A DNA stretch of 61,734 nt from Geobacteraceae bacterium (GCA_029975275.1 JARKPN010000097.1:1-61734); one strand, 5' to 3'; shown: positions 39,979-49,185, counted from the stretch's first letter. Made by a program: numbers and translations. Notes: generated by a model from the letters alone, not told the origin.

Positions 39979-41448
39979 ATGGCCCAACTTTTCTTCGACA
40001 TCTGCGCGATTGTCCACCTGTCGGCCCTGGGGCTCCTCTCCCTCTACGGCCTGCATCGCATCTGGCTGGTGACGGCATGGTGGAGGAAGCGCCGGACCGC
40101 TCCCATGCCCGCTCCACCGCTGCCGGAGCGCCTCCCCATGGTCACCGTGCAGTTGCCTATCTTCAACGAGCGCTTCGTGGCCGAGCGGCTGGTGGACGCG
40201 GCGGCCCGGCTGGACTGGCCCGCCGACCGGCTGGAGATCCAGGTCCTGGACGACTCCACCGACGATACCTCCGACATCGTCGCACTGAGTGTAAGCCGTT
40301 GGCGGGAGCGGGGCGTCTTAGTCAGCCATGTCCGACGGCCCCACCGGAAGGGGTTCAAGGCCGGGGCCCTGGCCGAGGGGCTCAAGGCTGCCCGGGGGGA
40401 GTATGTCGCCGTGTTTGACGCCGATTTCACCCCGGCGCCGGACTTCCTCAGGCAGACCGTCCCGCACTTCGCCGACCCGGGCGTCGGGATGGTACAGGCA
40501 CGCTGGGGGTTCCGCAACGCCGAGCATTCCTGGCTCACCGGGGTGCAGGCCCTGCTGCTGGGTCCCCACTTTGCCATCGAGCACCAGGTGAGGTTCTCCA
40601 GGGGGCTGTTTTTCAATTTCAACGGCACGGCCGGGGTCTGGCGGCGCGAGGCCATCGAAACCGCCGGAGGCTGGCAGCCGGACACGGTCACCGAGGACCT
40701 GGACCTGAGCTACCGGGCGCAACTGCGCGGCTGGCGGTTCGTCTACCTGTCCCACTACGTGGTGCCGTCCGAGCTGCCGGTGACCCTGGCGGCCTTCCGC
40801 GGTCAGCAGCAGCGCTGGGCCAAGGGTTCGGTCCAGACCGCGCGCAAGATCCTACCTAAAGTCCTGAGGCAAAGCCTGCCGCTCGCGGTGAAGGGGGAGG
40901 CCCTGGCACACCTGCTGGCCAATTTCGGCTGGCTTTTGGGGGCACTGGTCTTCCTGACCCTCTACCCGGCGGTGGTGTCGCGGGTCGGGGTCGGTCCCTG
41001 GCAACTGCTCCGGCTGGACCTCCCGCTGTTCCTGTCCACCACCGCGGCCATCCTCTGCTATTTCTTCCTGTTCCTGCGCGGCGAGGGGACACGCGGCTCG
41101 CTGGGGCGGCTGGCGATCCTCCCCATGATCAGCATCGGCCTGGCTCCGAGCATCGCCTTTTCCGTGGTCAGGGGGGTGTTCAGCAGGGGTGGCTTCTTCG
41201 AGCGGACCCCCAAGTTCGGCATCGTGGGCCGGGCCTCACTCCCCTTGCAGTCCATACGCTACCGCCAGAAAAACCTGCCGTACCTTCTCCTGAACCTTTT
41301 CCTGCTCTGCTACAGCATACTTCCCCTGACATTCGCCTGGCAGCGGGGGACCTGGTACGCGCTGCCGCTGTTCGTCATCTTTCCGGCCGGCTTCCTCATG
41401 GTGGTCCTCCAGGAGGCGCGTGAGGCGTGCGCCCGGCTCCGCGGGTAG
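39979..41448 (+). CDS. Processive GT2 glycosyltransferase (CslA/mannan-synthase-like)
   Basis: A 489-residue membrane enzyme of the cellulose-synthase superfamily. An N-terminal helix is followed by the catalytic domain with VQLPIFNER, DDSTDDT, VFDADF, TEDLDLSYRAQLRGW and QQQRWAKG, which are the D, DxD, TED and QxxRW elements of processive synthases, then four or more C-terminal helices. It resembles CslA-type glucomannan synthases and would make a beta-linked polymer while exporting it. No PilZ domain is seen. With the DPM1-like and GT87-like enzymes it suggests a local polysaccharide or lipid-linked glycan path. Terminator at 41450. Confidence 0.9.
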   Translation: MAQLFFDICAIVHLSALGLLSLYGLHRIWLVTAWWRKRRTAPMPAPPLPERLPMVTVQLPIFNERFVAERLVDAAARLDWPADRLEIQVLDDSTDDTSDIVALSVSRWRERGVLVSHVRRPHRKGFKAGALAEGLKAARGEYVAVFDADFTPAPDFLRQTVPHFADPGVGMVQARWGFRNAEHSWLTGVQALLLGPHFAIEHQVRFSRGLFFNFNGTAGVWRREAIETAGGWQPDTVTEDLDLSYRAQLRGWRFVYLSHYVVPSELPVTLAAFRGQQQRWAKGSVQTARKILPKVLRQSLPLAVKGEALAHLLANFGWLLGALVFLTLYPAVVSRVGVGPWQLLRLDLPLFLSTTAAILCYFFLFLRGEGTRGSLGRLAILPMISIGLAPSIAFSVVRGVFSRGGFFERTPKFGIVGRASLPLQSIRYRQKNLPYLLLNLFLLCYSILPLTFAWQRGTWYALPLFVIFPAGFLMVVLQEAREACARLRG

Positions 41449-41449
41449 G

Positions 41450-41473
41450 CGGTCCGGCACCAGGGACCGTTTT
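41450..41473 (+). terminator. Terminator after the processive glycosyltransferase
   Basis: CGGTCC and GGACCG enclose an eight-base loop and are followed by TTTTG. Confidence 0.7.
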
Positions 41474-41532
41474 GCGTGCACTGTCCCTTTCTTCAGGCTT
41501 TCGACACCCTGCGGTAACCGGCTAAATTCAGG

Positions 41533-41538
41533 TATAAT
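41533..41538 (+). promoter_or_regulatory. -10 element seven bases before an ATG
   Basis: A consensus TATAAT ends seven bases before the ATG of the lipoprotein hydrolase at 41545, so transcription would begin at or next to that A. No good -35 or Shine-Dalgarno is visible. Confidence 0.4.
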
Positions 41539-41544
41539 AACCTC

Positions 41545-42663
41545 ATGATACCGAGAAGGGTTCAGTGGATACTGTCGGTTCTGGTTGCTCTGCTTTTTCT
41601 GGCGGGGTGCGGCCGGGGATACGAGGCCGCGCTGGTCCTGCTCGAAGTTGCGGGCAAGGGAGGAGAGAAAGGGCTCAAGGCCCGGACGCCCGCCCCTACC
41701 AGAACCCTGGTCGTATTCCGGGTCAACGGGCGTGAATACCGAGGAGATCTCTACCGGCCCGGAGAACCGGCCGAGGCAGGGGTGGTGCTGGTGCCCGGGG
41801 CAGCGGAGAAGGGGAAGGACGACCCGAGGCTGACGGCCTTCGCGACCACCCTGGCGAGGGTCCGGTTCGCGGTGCTGGTCCCGGACCTGGCAGGTCTTCG
41901 GGAACTGAGGGTGGGGCCGGAGAATATCCGTGAGATTGCCGATGCCTATGCCTGGCTGTCCTCGCAGGCCGACCTCGCCCCCGGGGGGAAAGGCGGGATC
42001 TTCGCCTTCAGCTATGCGGCCGGTCCGGCCGTCCTGGCGGCCATGGAGTCTGATATACGGGACCGGACCCGATTCGTGTTCACGGTCGGGGGGTACCACG
42101 ACCTGGTCGGCGTCATCACCTTCTTCACCACCGGCTATTACCGTCACAAGGGTCAATGGCACTACCTGGAACCGAACCATTACGGCAAATGGGTCTTTGT
42201 GCTGAGCAACTGTGAAAGACTCGCAAACCCGCACGATCGGGAGGCGCTCCGGCAGATGGCCATGCGAAGGATGGAAGACGAGCGGGCGGAGATCGGTGAC
42301 CTGGTGGCGCGTCTCGGGCCGGAGGGGAGACAGGTCTACGACCTGATCGTCAATCGGGATCCCGGGGCGGTACCCGCCCTGGCGGCCAACCTCCCCTCGC
42401 CGATCCGGGCCGCCCTGGAGGCGCTCAACCTGGCGGACAAGCCCCTTGGACTGCTCCGCGCCAGGGCGATCCTGGTCCACGGCCTGGATGACGACATCAT
42501 CCCCTATAGCGAGAGCGTTGCCCTGGCGGCCGCGCTCCCGCCCGGCACGTCACGTCTCTTTCTCACCCGGGGACTGTTCCATGTGGATGTGAAGCCCGGC
42601 CTTCTGGACGGCTGGCGGATGTGGCGGGCGGTGGACGCCCTTCTCAGGGAGCGGGAGGAGTGA
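41545..42663 (+). CDS. Lipoprotein of the alpha/beta-hydrolase fold
   Basis: A 372-residue protein with an N-terminal lipoprotein signal (ILSVLVALLFLAGC). The hydrolase core has strand GVVLVPGAAEKGKDD, a nucleophile-like serine in GIFAFSYAAGP, an acid in LVHGLDDDIIPYSE and a histidine in LFHVDV, so a triad is possible, although the elbow GxSxxG is irregular. An inserted helical region (about 215-300) covers the site. Substrate unknown. The message may be leaderless. The flavoprotein gene begins 43 bp later. Confidence 0.82.
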   Translation: MIPRRVQWILSVLVALLFLAGCGRGYEAALVLLEVAGKGGEKGLKARTPAPTRTLVVFRVNGREYRGDLYRPGEPAEAGVVLVPGAAEKGKDDPRLTAFATTLARVRFAVLVPDLAGLRELRVGPENIREIADAYAWLSSQADLAPGGKGGIFAFSYAAGPAVLAAMESDIRDRTRFVFTVGGYHDLVGVITFFTTGYYRHKGQWHYLEPNHYGKWVFVLSNCERLANPHDREALRQMAMRRMEDERAEIGDLVARLGPEGRQVYDLIVNRDPGAVPALAANLPSPIRAALEALNLADKPLGLLRARAILVHGLDDDIIPYSESVALAAALPPGTSRLFLTRGLFHVDVKPGLLDGWRMWRAVDALLREREE

Positions 42664-42706
42664 GAGAGCCGATGTCGCGAGCAACGCGGATGGGATACGA
42701 AAACGC

Positions 42707-44326
42707 ATGCCCTGGGAGTGCGCCGTGACGGCCGACGCCGGTAACCGGCTGGCCGACAGACTGCGTACGCTGGTGCGGGGGAGGGTGTTGGCCGACCGGA
42801 GCAGCCTGCGGCGTTATTCACAGGATCAGAGCATCTACCGGATCGAGCCGCGGGCCGTGGTGCTTCCGGACGACCCCGAGGACATGGCGCGGCTGGTAGA
42901 CTTTGCCTCCCGGGAAGGGGTGGCGATTACCGCCAGGGGCGGCGGCTCCGGCACCGCGGGCGCCGCGCTGGGGAGCGGCATCGTCATGGCCTTGCCGGAC
43001 GGCGGTCCCTGGGACCGGATCGACCGGTTCTCCGCCGCCGGCTCAAGCGCCCTGGTGCGGGCCGGGGCCGGCGTCTATCACAACAGGCTGCAGGATTACC
43101 TGCGGCAACGGGGGTTCTTCCTGCCGGCCGATGTCTCCAGTGCGGAGATCAGCCGCATAGGCGGCAACATCGCCACCAGGGCGAGCGGGCCGCACGCCCT
43201 GCGCTACGGCTCCATCGACCGGTTCGTTGAGCGGGTGACCTTTATCGCCGATCAGGGCGAAACGGTCGACACCGGCGACGAGAAGACCATTCCGGACCGC
43301 TTCAGTGCCCGGTTGACCGGGCTGCAACGGCGCCTGCTGGCGGATCTGCCGGCCAGGGAGCTGCTGGAGTCCCGTCGCGGCCTGAAGACGGCCAGCGGCT
43401 ACAACCTGTCCGCCTTTCTCGATAATCTTCCCATCGGGCAGTTGATTGCCGGGCTTCTGGCCGGCAGCGTCGGCACCCTCGGCCTGGTCACCGACGCAAC
43501 CCTGCGGGTCGAGGTCCATGAGCCGGACAGGGCGGCCGTGCTGCTCCACTTCGACGACCTTGCCGAGACGGCGCGGGCGGTGTGCGCGTTGCTGGAGCTG
43601 GCCCCGGCGGCCATCGAGCTGATCAGCAGGGAAACCGCGGCTATCCTCCGCAGTCGTACCGATCTCCCGGAATCGCTTGCCGTGGACGCCCACCTGCTGC
43701 TGGTGGAACTGTCCGGACCAGCGGCCCGGGCGGAGGCAGAAAAGGTCGTGGGAGTGGCGCGGGCCGAGGGGCTGCGGCTGAGCGCCCCTCCGGTCGTGGC
43801 GCTGGACAAGGGCCGGATCGACCGGCTGTGGGCGCTGCGCAAGCGGATCCTGTGGCTGATCAGCCATCCCCGGCCTGGGTTCCAGGCCCTCACGGTGGTC
43901 AACGATGTGGGCGTGCCGCCCGAACGGCTGGCCGCTTTCGTGGGCGAGGCGGAGCGGCTCTTTGCCCGCCACGGGCTCACCGCCGTCATCTACGGCCATG
44001 CCGGTAACGGCAACCTGCATCTGCGGCCCCTGTTCGATCTGACGCTCCCCGGACTGCCAGGGAGGATCCGGCGTCTGGCGGACGAGGTATATGAGTCGGT
44101 CCTGCGCCATGGCGGCACGGTGACCGCCGAGCACGGCATGGGCCGGTTGCGGGCGCCCTATCTGGAGCGGGAATGGGGACCCGCGCTGTATAGCTACATG
44201 CGGGAGGTCAAGGATATCTTCGATCCGCGGGAGCTGTTCAACCCCGGCGTGATGTTCAGCGACCGGCCCATCACCGACCATATGCGGGAAGAACTGCTGG
44301 CGGCCGGTTCCGGGACGGGGGACTGA
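42707..44326 (+). CDS. FAD-linked oxidase, GlcD/D-lactate dehydrogenase type
   Basis: A 539-residue flavoprotein with an N-terminal PCMH-type FAD domain (SQDQSIYRIEPRAVVLPDD, ITARGGGSGTAGAALGSGIV, SAEISRIGGNIATRASGPHA) and a C-terminal cap domain with YGHAGNGNLHLRP and AEHGMGRLRAPYLEREWG. It would oxidise a 2-hydroxy acid such as glycolate or D-lactate. Unlike the fused D-lactate dehydrogenases it has no Fe-S/CCG domain, so it needs a partner; the Fe-S/CCG-VTT fusion at 35175 is one candidate in the same cluster. GTG at 42725, preceded by GGGAG, is an alternative start. Confidence 0.9.
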   Translation: MPWECAVTADAGNRLADRLRTLVRGRVLADRSSLRRYSQDQSIYRIEPRAVVLPDDPEDMARLVDFASREGVAITARGGGSGTAGAALGSGIVMALPDGGPWDRIDRFSAAGSSALVRAGAGVYHNRLQDYLRQRGFFLPADVSSAEISRIGGNIATRASGPHALRYGSIDRFVERVTFIADQGETVDTGDEKTIPDRFSARLTGLQRRLLADLPARELLESRRGLKTASGYNLSAFLDNLPIGQLIAGLLAGSVGTLGLVTDATLRVEVHEPDRAAVLLHFDDLAETARAVCALLELAPAAIELISRETAAILRSRTDLPESLAVDAHLLLVELSGPAARAEAEKVVGVARAEGLRLSAPPVVALDKGRIDRLWALRKRILWLISHPRPGFQALTVVNDVGVPPERLAAFVGEAERLFARHGLTAVIYGHAGNGNLHLRPLFDLTLPGLPGRIRRLADEVYESVLRHGGTVTAEHGMGRLRAPYLEREWGPALYSYMREVKDIFDPRELFNPGVMFSDRPITDHMREELLAAGSGTGD

Positions 44327-44345
44327 CCGGCCCCTCGTCGTAGGC

Positions 44346-44529
44346 TTATGAGGGGCGGGTCGGGGCTTTCACGGAGCCACTCGTACGGCTTGAATGCAAT
44401 CAAGGTGACTCACGGGAAAGCGCCTGAATTCAGCAGAGTATTTGATTCGAGCAAAGGATAGTGACCGATCACGAGGGGCTTCGGGGAAGTTCCGACCCAC
44501 CCCCTGTCGGCACTTTCCGGGTGGAAATC
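44346..44529 (+). repeat. Copy of the 210-bp fold-back repeat, left end missing
   Basis: From TTATGAGGGGCGGGTCGGGG to CACTTTCCGGGTGGAAAT it follows the full copies, but the leftmost about 25 bp including the GTTTCC terminus are lost. It sits between the flavoprotein stop and the 44560 gene. Confidence 0.85.
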
Positions 44530-44559
44530 AGGTAGTGTTTATCCGGAGCGAGGTGTGCC

Positions 44560-45909
44560 ATGACACAGGAACAAGGCTTCTACTGGGAGCGACATGCGGC
44601 GGCCGAGCAGTTCATGCTGGACCTGCTCGCCGATTTCCGTAAACGAAACGGCACGTTGGCCCTCTTTGGAGAGCGGCTGGCCAGACAGACCAGCGGCCGT
44701 CTGCTCGACTGGGTCGACCATCTGCTGCTGGAGGATTCGCGGCAGCTCCGGGACAGGCTGACCGGACTCGGCTTCGTGTCAAGGTGGGCCGACGCCCCGG
44801 CGGTCTGGTCGCATCCGGGGACCCAGCTCCCCGGGGTCGTCCTGACCGGCCCGGGAGACCGGCCGCGGACCGGCCCGGCCCTGCGGGTTGAGAGCCTGGC
44901 CGATTTCCTCCAGGCAAACGGTTTCCGGGCCGGGATCGAAGGAGAGCCCTTGGCCCCGTTCCGGCGCGCCGTACTCGGGGAGGAGCAGGGGGCTGCCCTG
45001 CTGGCGGTGGAGCGTCACGGCGGCGCGGATTGTAAGCCGGGTCGGCAGACCGGGGACTACCAGCGCGTCTTTCTGTCGGCTCTGGAATCGTGGCAGACCA
45101 GGCCCAGGAAGGGAGACGACGAGGATCTCCTCTGGGAAGACCTCTTCCGGAGGGTGGAGGAGATGACGGCCCTGGTGGGAACGGATACGGCCGCGCATCT
45201 GGTCTGCCGGGGAGAGCGGCTCTACTGGCTCTCCCGGAATTTCGCCGGCCGTCTGCAGCAGGGACGCCAGGAGACCCTGGGGCTGGGGTGGGGCAACCAC
45301 GACCACCACACCTTCCGCAGCTCGCGTCGCCACTTCCGCAGGCTGGTGACCCTCTTTTCCCGCCTCGGCTTCGAGAATCGTGAGCGGTTCTACGCCGGCG
45401 AGGAGGCCGGCTGGGGCGCCCAGATCATGGAAAAACCCCGGGCCGGACTGGTCCTGTTCCTTGACGTGGATCTGGCGTCCGAGGAGGTTTCGGTCGATTT
45501 CTCCCGTGAGGAGCTGCCGGAGCGGGAGCGTCTCGGCACCGTGGGGCTCTGGTGCGCCCTGCACGGCGACTCCATATTCGCCGCCGGCATGCACCACCTG
45601 GCGGCCCTGTTCGACTTCGACCGGCTGATCGCCGACCTTGCCGGGCACAACCTCCGGTACATGGCACCCTTCAGCGACTTTCCCTTTCTCAGGCAGGCGT
45701 TCAGCGTGGCCGAGCAATGGCCGGTCGAGCCGGCCCGGGTGGAGTTCCTCGTGCGGGAGAGGGCCATCAGCGCCGAGCAGGGGGAGAGGTTCCTGGCCCG
45801 GGGGGCCGTGGGCAGTCACCTGGAAAACATCCAGCGCCGCGAGGGCTACAAGGGGTTCAACAGGAACAACGTCAGCGCCATCATCCGCCGGACCGATCCG
45901 CGCGGGTAG
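44560..45909 (+). CDS. Unrecognised 449-residue soluble protein
   Basis: I do not recognise this family. The protein is soluble, acidic-basic mixed, with no signal or membrane segment. Its central part GNHDHHTFRSSRRHFRRLVT, with GFENRERFYAGEEAGWGAQI and ME, has histidines and a later glutamate arranged rather like the metal site of VOC (glyoxalase-like) enzymes. The C-terminal part is strongly patterned (DSIFAAGMHHLAALFDF, YMAPFSDFPFLRQAF, HLENIQRREGYKGFNRNNVS), suggesting a conserved active region. GAGCGAGG lies before the ATG. Upstream is a fold-back repeat and downstream a terminator, so it is a single-gene unit. Confidence 0.8.
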   Translation: MTQEQGFYWERHAAAEQFMLDLLADFRKRNGTLALFGERLARQTSGRLLDWVDHLLLEDSRQLRDRLTGLGFVSRWADAPAVWSHPGTQLPGVVLTGPGDRPRTGPALRVESLADFLQANGFRAGIEGEPLAPFRRAVLGEEQGAALLAVERHGGADCKPGRQTGDYQRVFLSALESWQTRPRKGDDEDLLWEDLFRRVEEMTALVGTDTAAHLVCRGERLYWLSRNFAGRLQQGRQETLGLGWGNHDHHTFRSSRRHFRRLVTLFSRLGFENRERFYAGEEAGWGAQIMEKPRAGLVLFLDVDLASEEVSVDFSREELPERERLGTVGLWCALHGDSIFAAGMHHLAALFDFDRLIADLAGHNLRYMAPFSDFPFLRQAFSVAEQWPVEPARVEFLVRERAISAEQGERFLARGAVGSHLENIQRREGYKGFNRNNVSAIIRRTDPRG

Positions 45910-45992
45910 CCGGTATTTCATACGGAAGGTATCGTTGAGAAAGAATCGTGGAGGACACTACTGTAAATACGGGAAGCAGAGATGAAGCAGTG

Positions 45993-46025
45993 AGGGCCGA
46001 TGTCGATGGCGCCGGCCCTTTTTCT
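45993..46025 (+). terminator. Terminator before the PAS kinase gene
   Basis: GGGCCG (45994-45999) pairs with CGGCCC (46013-46018) and is followed by TTTTTC. Confidence 0.8.
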
Positions 46026-46100
46026 TTTTTCCTTTGTCAACCGCCGTTGCTTGAGGTTAAAATGCATCGTCTCCTTTGAACCTAACCCCAGGGGTATCAC

Positions 46101-47246
46101 GTGACGGAATCTTTTGTCGCTACCTATCATGCGCCGCCGGAACGTACAGGCTTTGCAGAGCTTGAACGCCTGCACTTCCTCCTTGACGGAGACGGTGGGC
46201 TGCGTACCGTCATCGACGCAATGCCCGAGCTTGTGATGGTCGTGGCTCCGTCCCGCCAGATCCTGCTGGGGAACCGGGCACTGGCCGACTTCGCCGTTTC
46301 TCAGGGGTGCGGGGCCTTCGTTGGCATGCGCCTCGGCGAACTGATGTCGTGCCGGCACTCGATGTCCGCTCCAGGGGGGTGTGGAACCGGAGAGGCGTGC
46401 CGCAGCTGCGGAGCGGTGGAGGCCATACTTGCGGGCTTGCAGGGCGACCGGGCATGCTGTGAATGCCGGATAATGCGGGAGACCGCGAACGGCGCCGAGG
46501 CCCTTGATCTGAAGGTCTGGGGCACGCCTTTCAACTGGAGGGGGGAAGCGCTGGCCCTGGTGGTTGCGGTGGACATAAGCCACGAGAAGCGGCGCAAGGT
46601 GCTGGAACGGATATTCTTTCACGACATACTCAACACGGCAGGCGCCATCAGCGGTCTTGCCGAACTCCTTGTCAACGGGGTCGTAAGCCTCGACGAGGCC
46701 AAAAACGATCTCATGTCCACGGCGCGGATACTGGTGGAGGAGATCCGCTGCCAGCAGGAGCTGCTGGCGGCCGAGAACAACGAGCTTTCGGTGCATCCCG
46801 CGCCCCTCCACTCGCGGCAGGTGCTGGAGTCGGTAGCGCTGACCTACTCTAACACCCCCCTCGGCCGGGAGCGGGCGATCGTCATCGCGCCGGCCGGTTG
46901 CGAAACCGTATTTCACAGCGACGAGCGGCTCCTCGGAAGGGTCATCGGCAACCTGGTCAAGAATGCCCTGGAGGCCTCCCGGCCTGGCGCCACGGTAACC
47001 CTCGGGTGCGCCGCGGAGGGGGATGAGATTTCCTTCTGGTGCAACAACGAAGGGGAGATGCCGCGGAAAACGCAGCTGCAGATATTCAACCGCTCGTTCT
47101 CCACCAAGGAACCGGACCGCGGCATCGGCACCTACAGCGTCAAGCTGCTTACCGAGCGTTACCTGAAGGGAAGGGTGGCATTCACCTCCAATGCCGGGGA
47201 CGGGACAACCTTTACGGTTACCTGTCCCCTCGACCTCCGCTCATGA
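46101..47246 (+). CDS. Cytoplasmic PAS sensor histidine kinase with Cys-rich sensor
   Basis: A 381-residue soluble kinase. The N-terminal PAS domain (about 30-160) contains C70, C84, C94, C100, C103, C119, C120 and C122 in motifs such as CGTGEACRSCGAVEAI and DRACCECRI, a pattern suited to an Fe-S cluster, zinc or redox disulfides. The dimerisation helix has H174 in IFFHDILNTAGAISGLAELL, and the ATPase domain has VIGNLVKNALEAS and GIGTYSVKLL. There is no membrane part and no response regulator next to it. Start is GTG. Its TGA overlaps the ATG of the Sir2 gene (ATGA), so the two are translated together. Confidence 0.9.
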   Translation: MTESFVATYHAPPERTGFAELERLHFLLDGDGGLRTVIDAMPELVMVVAPSRQILLGNRALADFAVSQGCGAFVGMRLGELMSCRHSMSAPGGCGTGEACRSCGAVEAILAGLQGDRACCECRIMRETANGAEALDLKVWGTPFNWRGEALALVVAVDISHEKRRKVLERIFFHDILNTAGAISGLAELLVNGVVSLDEAKNDLMSTARILVEEIRCQQELLAAENNELSVHPAPLHSRQVLESVALTYSNTPLGRERAIVIAPAGCETVFHSDERLLGRVIGNLVKNALEASRPGATVTLGCAAEGDEISFWCNNEGEMPRKTQLQIFNRSFSTKEPDRGIGTYSVKLLTERYLKGRVAFTSNAGDGTTFTVTCPLDLRS

Positions 47247-48025
47247 GATCCCCGGCAGTCTCCCTCAAAGCGGCCCACTGCGCCGACTTGATATCCCGGT
47301 CCGACTCGACGGTGGTCCTCACCGGCGCCGGGATCTCGACCTCTGCCGGCATACCCGATTTTCGAGGTCCCAGAGGACTCTATGTGACCAGGCGTTACGA
47401 CCCGGAGAGGGTCTTCGATATCCGCTGGTTCCAGCGGGATCCCGGCTTTTTCTATGAGTTCGCCCGTGATTTCATCAGCATGATGATGACCGTGCGACCG
47501 ACCTTTTCCCATCTGTTCCTTGCCCGGCTTGAGGCGGCCGGCAAACTGGACGCGGTGATCACCCAGAATATCGACATGCTCCATCAGTCGGCGGGAAGCC
47601 GCAACGTGGTCGAACTGCACGGCTCGTACGGCACGGCGACCTGCCGGGACTGCGGCCGCGGCTTCGACGCGCTCACCAATGCCTGGTGGGACGAGGCGAT
47701 GCTCAGGAGCCCGCGGCCGCCGGTGGCGTTCTGTCCCGCCTGCGGCGGGGTGCTCAAGCCCGACATCGTGTTCTTCGGCGAGACGGTGAACGGGTATGAC
47801 CGGGCGGAACGGATAATAGCCCGGTCGGACCTCCTGCTGGTCATCGGCTCGTCGCTCACGGTCACTCCGGCCTCGCTCCTTCCCCGTGAGGCGGGAGGGA
47901 CGACGGTGGTGGTCAACCGGGGACCGGTGTCGCTGGAGCCGTCGGCCGGGCGCTATTTCGTCGACCACGACACGGACGAATACCTGCGTGACGTGGCCGG
48001 TTTGTTGGGAATGGCCGACAGGTAA
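47243..48025 (+). CDS. Sir2-family NAD-dependent protein deacylase
   Basis: A 260-residue sirtuin. NAD-binding motif TGAGISTSAGIPDFRGPRGL, the ITQNIDMLHQSAGS motif, the catalytic histidine in VVELHGSYGTATC and four zinc cysteines (CRDC ... CPAC) are all present. Sirtuins remove acyl groups from lysines using NAD, linking protein modification to redox state. The ATG at 47243 overlaps the kinase stop. The longer open frame from 47039 is only the antiphase reading of the kinase. Coupling to a Cys-rich PAS kinase suggests that both respond to redox or NAD status, which is inference. Confidence 0.94.
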   Translation: MRSPAVSLKAAHCADLISRSDSTVVLTGAGISTSAGIPDFRGPRGLYVTRRYDPERVFDIRWFQRDPGFFYEFARDFISMMMTVRPTFSHLFLARLEAAGKLDAVITQNIDMLHQSAGSRNVVELHGSYGTATCRDCGRGFDALTNAWWDEAMLRSPRPPVAFCPACGGVLKPDIVFFGETVNGYDRAERIIARSDLLLVIGSSLTVTPASLLPREAGGTTVVVNRGPVSLEPSAGRYFVDHDTDEYLRDVAGLLGMADR

Positions 48026-48072
48026 TATCAAATAATGGAGACGGTGCCGCATTGGCGGGAGGTGCCGACGGT

Positions 48073-48891
48073 ATGGACGGTCAGGCCTGGCTTACGGGCT
48101 TCACAGTGCTTCTCACGCTGCTGTTGCTGGGCGGATGCAATCTGCAGTACCGAATGCTTTACGAGACTGATACGTCACTTCCCTCCGGGAGCTCCCTTGA
48201 GGAAAACGATCTCAGGTTCTGGCCCGGCAAGGAGGAGTACCGGGGATTCATCGGCGGAAGCGGGACCGGTCGTCCCCGGGGTACCTTCATTGTGTTCCAC
48301 GGCAACGGCGGGACTGCCGCAGACCGTTCGTACTATGCACACGAGCTTGGCAGGCTCGGCTACCGGGTAATCCTTGCCGAGTATCCCCGGTACGGCGGGC
48401 GCAAGGGCGATCTGGGAGAAGCGGCGTTCGTCAAAGACGCAGATGAAACGGTGCGTCTTGCCCGTGAGATGTTCAGCGGCCCCATCTATCTGCTCGGGGA
48501 ATCTCTCGGTGCCGGGGTCGCAGCGGCGGTTGCCGCCTCCACGCCGGTTCCGTTGGCCGGGGTGGTGCTGATGACCCCATGGGACACCCTGCAGGCAGTT
48601 GCCCGGCACCATTTCCGTATTATCCCGGTCCGGATGTTTCTGAAGGACTCCTACGACAACGTGGCCAACCTCTCGTCATTCAGGGGGAGGATTGCTGTTG
48701 TCGGCGCCGAACAGGACGGGATCATCCCGATCCGCCACGCGCGCGACCTCTACGGCTCGCTTGCCACGCCGTCGAAAAGGATGTGGATCATAGCCGGGGC
48801 GGGTCATAACGACTGGCTGGTGCGGATGGATGAGTCGTTGTGGAAGGAGATCGTGGAATTCGTGGCCGGTGAGGCGGAGAGTAATCCGTAA
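48073..48891 (+). CDS. Lipoprotein alpha/beta hydrolase
   Basis: A 272-residue lipoprotein (VLLTLLLLGGC as signal and lipobox) with an alpha/beta-hydrolase domain of the BEM46/YfhR type. Motifs: TFIVFHGNGGTAADRSYYA (oxyanion), LLGESLGAG with the nucleophilic serine, VVGAEQDGIIPIRHA with the acid and IAGAGHNDW with the histidine. The ATG at 48073 has GGAGGTG upstream and is preferred over a TTG at 48052. It begins 47 bp after the sirtuin gene and may share its transcript. Substrate unknown, probably an ester at the membrane. Confidence 0.88.
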   Translation: MDGQAWLTGFTVLLTLLLLGGCNLQYRMLYETDTSLPSGSSLEENDLRFWPGKEEYRGFIGGSGTGRPRGTFIVFHGNGGTAADRSYYAHELGRLGYRVILAEYPRYGGRKGDLGEAAFVKDADETVRLAREMFSGPIYLLGESLGAGVAAAVAASTPVPLAGVVLMTPWDTLQAVARHHFRIIPVRMFLKDSYDNVANLSSFRGRIAVVGAEQDGIIPIRHARDLYGSLATPSKRMWIIAGAGHNDWLVRMDESLWKEIVEFVAGEAESNP

Positions 48892-48925
48892 TCAGACGCT
48901 TCGTAACCAATTTATTATAACAGGC

Positions 48926-48960
48926 AAGAAAAAGGGGTTGGCCGTTTCCGGCTAACCCCT
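48926..48960 (-). terminator. Terminator of tRNA-Cys
   Basis: On the minus strand AGGGGTTAGCCG, TTTC-type loop and CGGCCAACCCCT are followed by TTTTTC, nine bases after the tRNA CCA. Confidence 0.88.
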
Positions 48961-48969
48961 TGATTTTGC

Positions 48970-49044
<75 letters not shown>

Positions 49045-49185
49045 GATGTTGTCCATCTTCCGTGCCGGCAGGCACGTCGATCCGGACCTTCGCCTCGAAG
49101 GTGGAAAATTCTTATACATTTTTTTGCCTTCCCTGTCAACGAAGAAAAAAGTAAGGGAAGGATGCGTCCACGCACGCCCCCGGCG

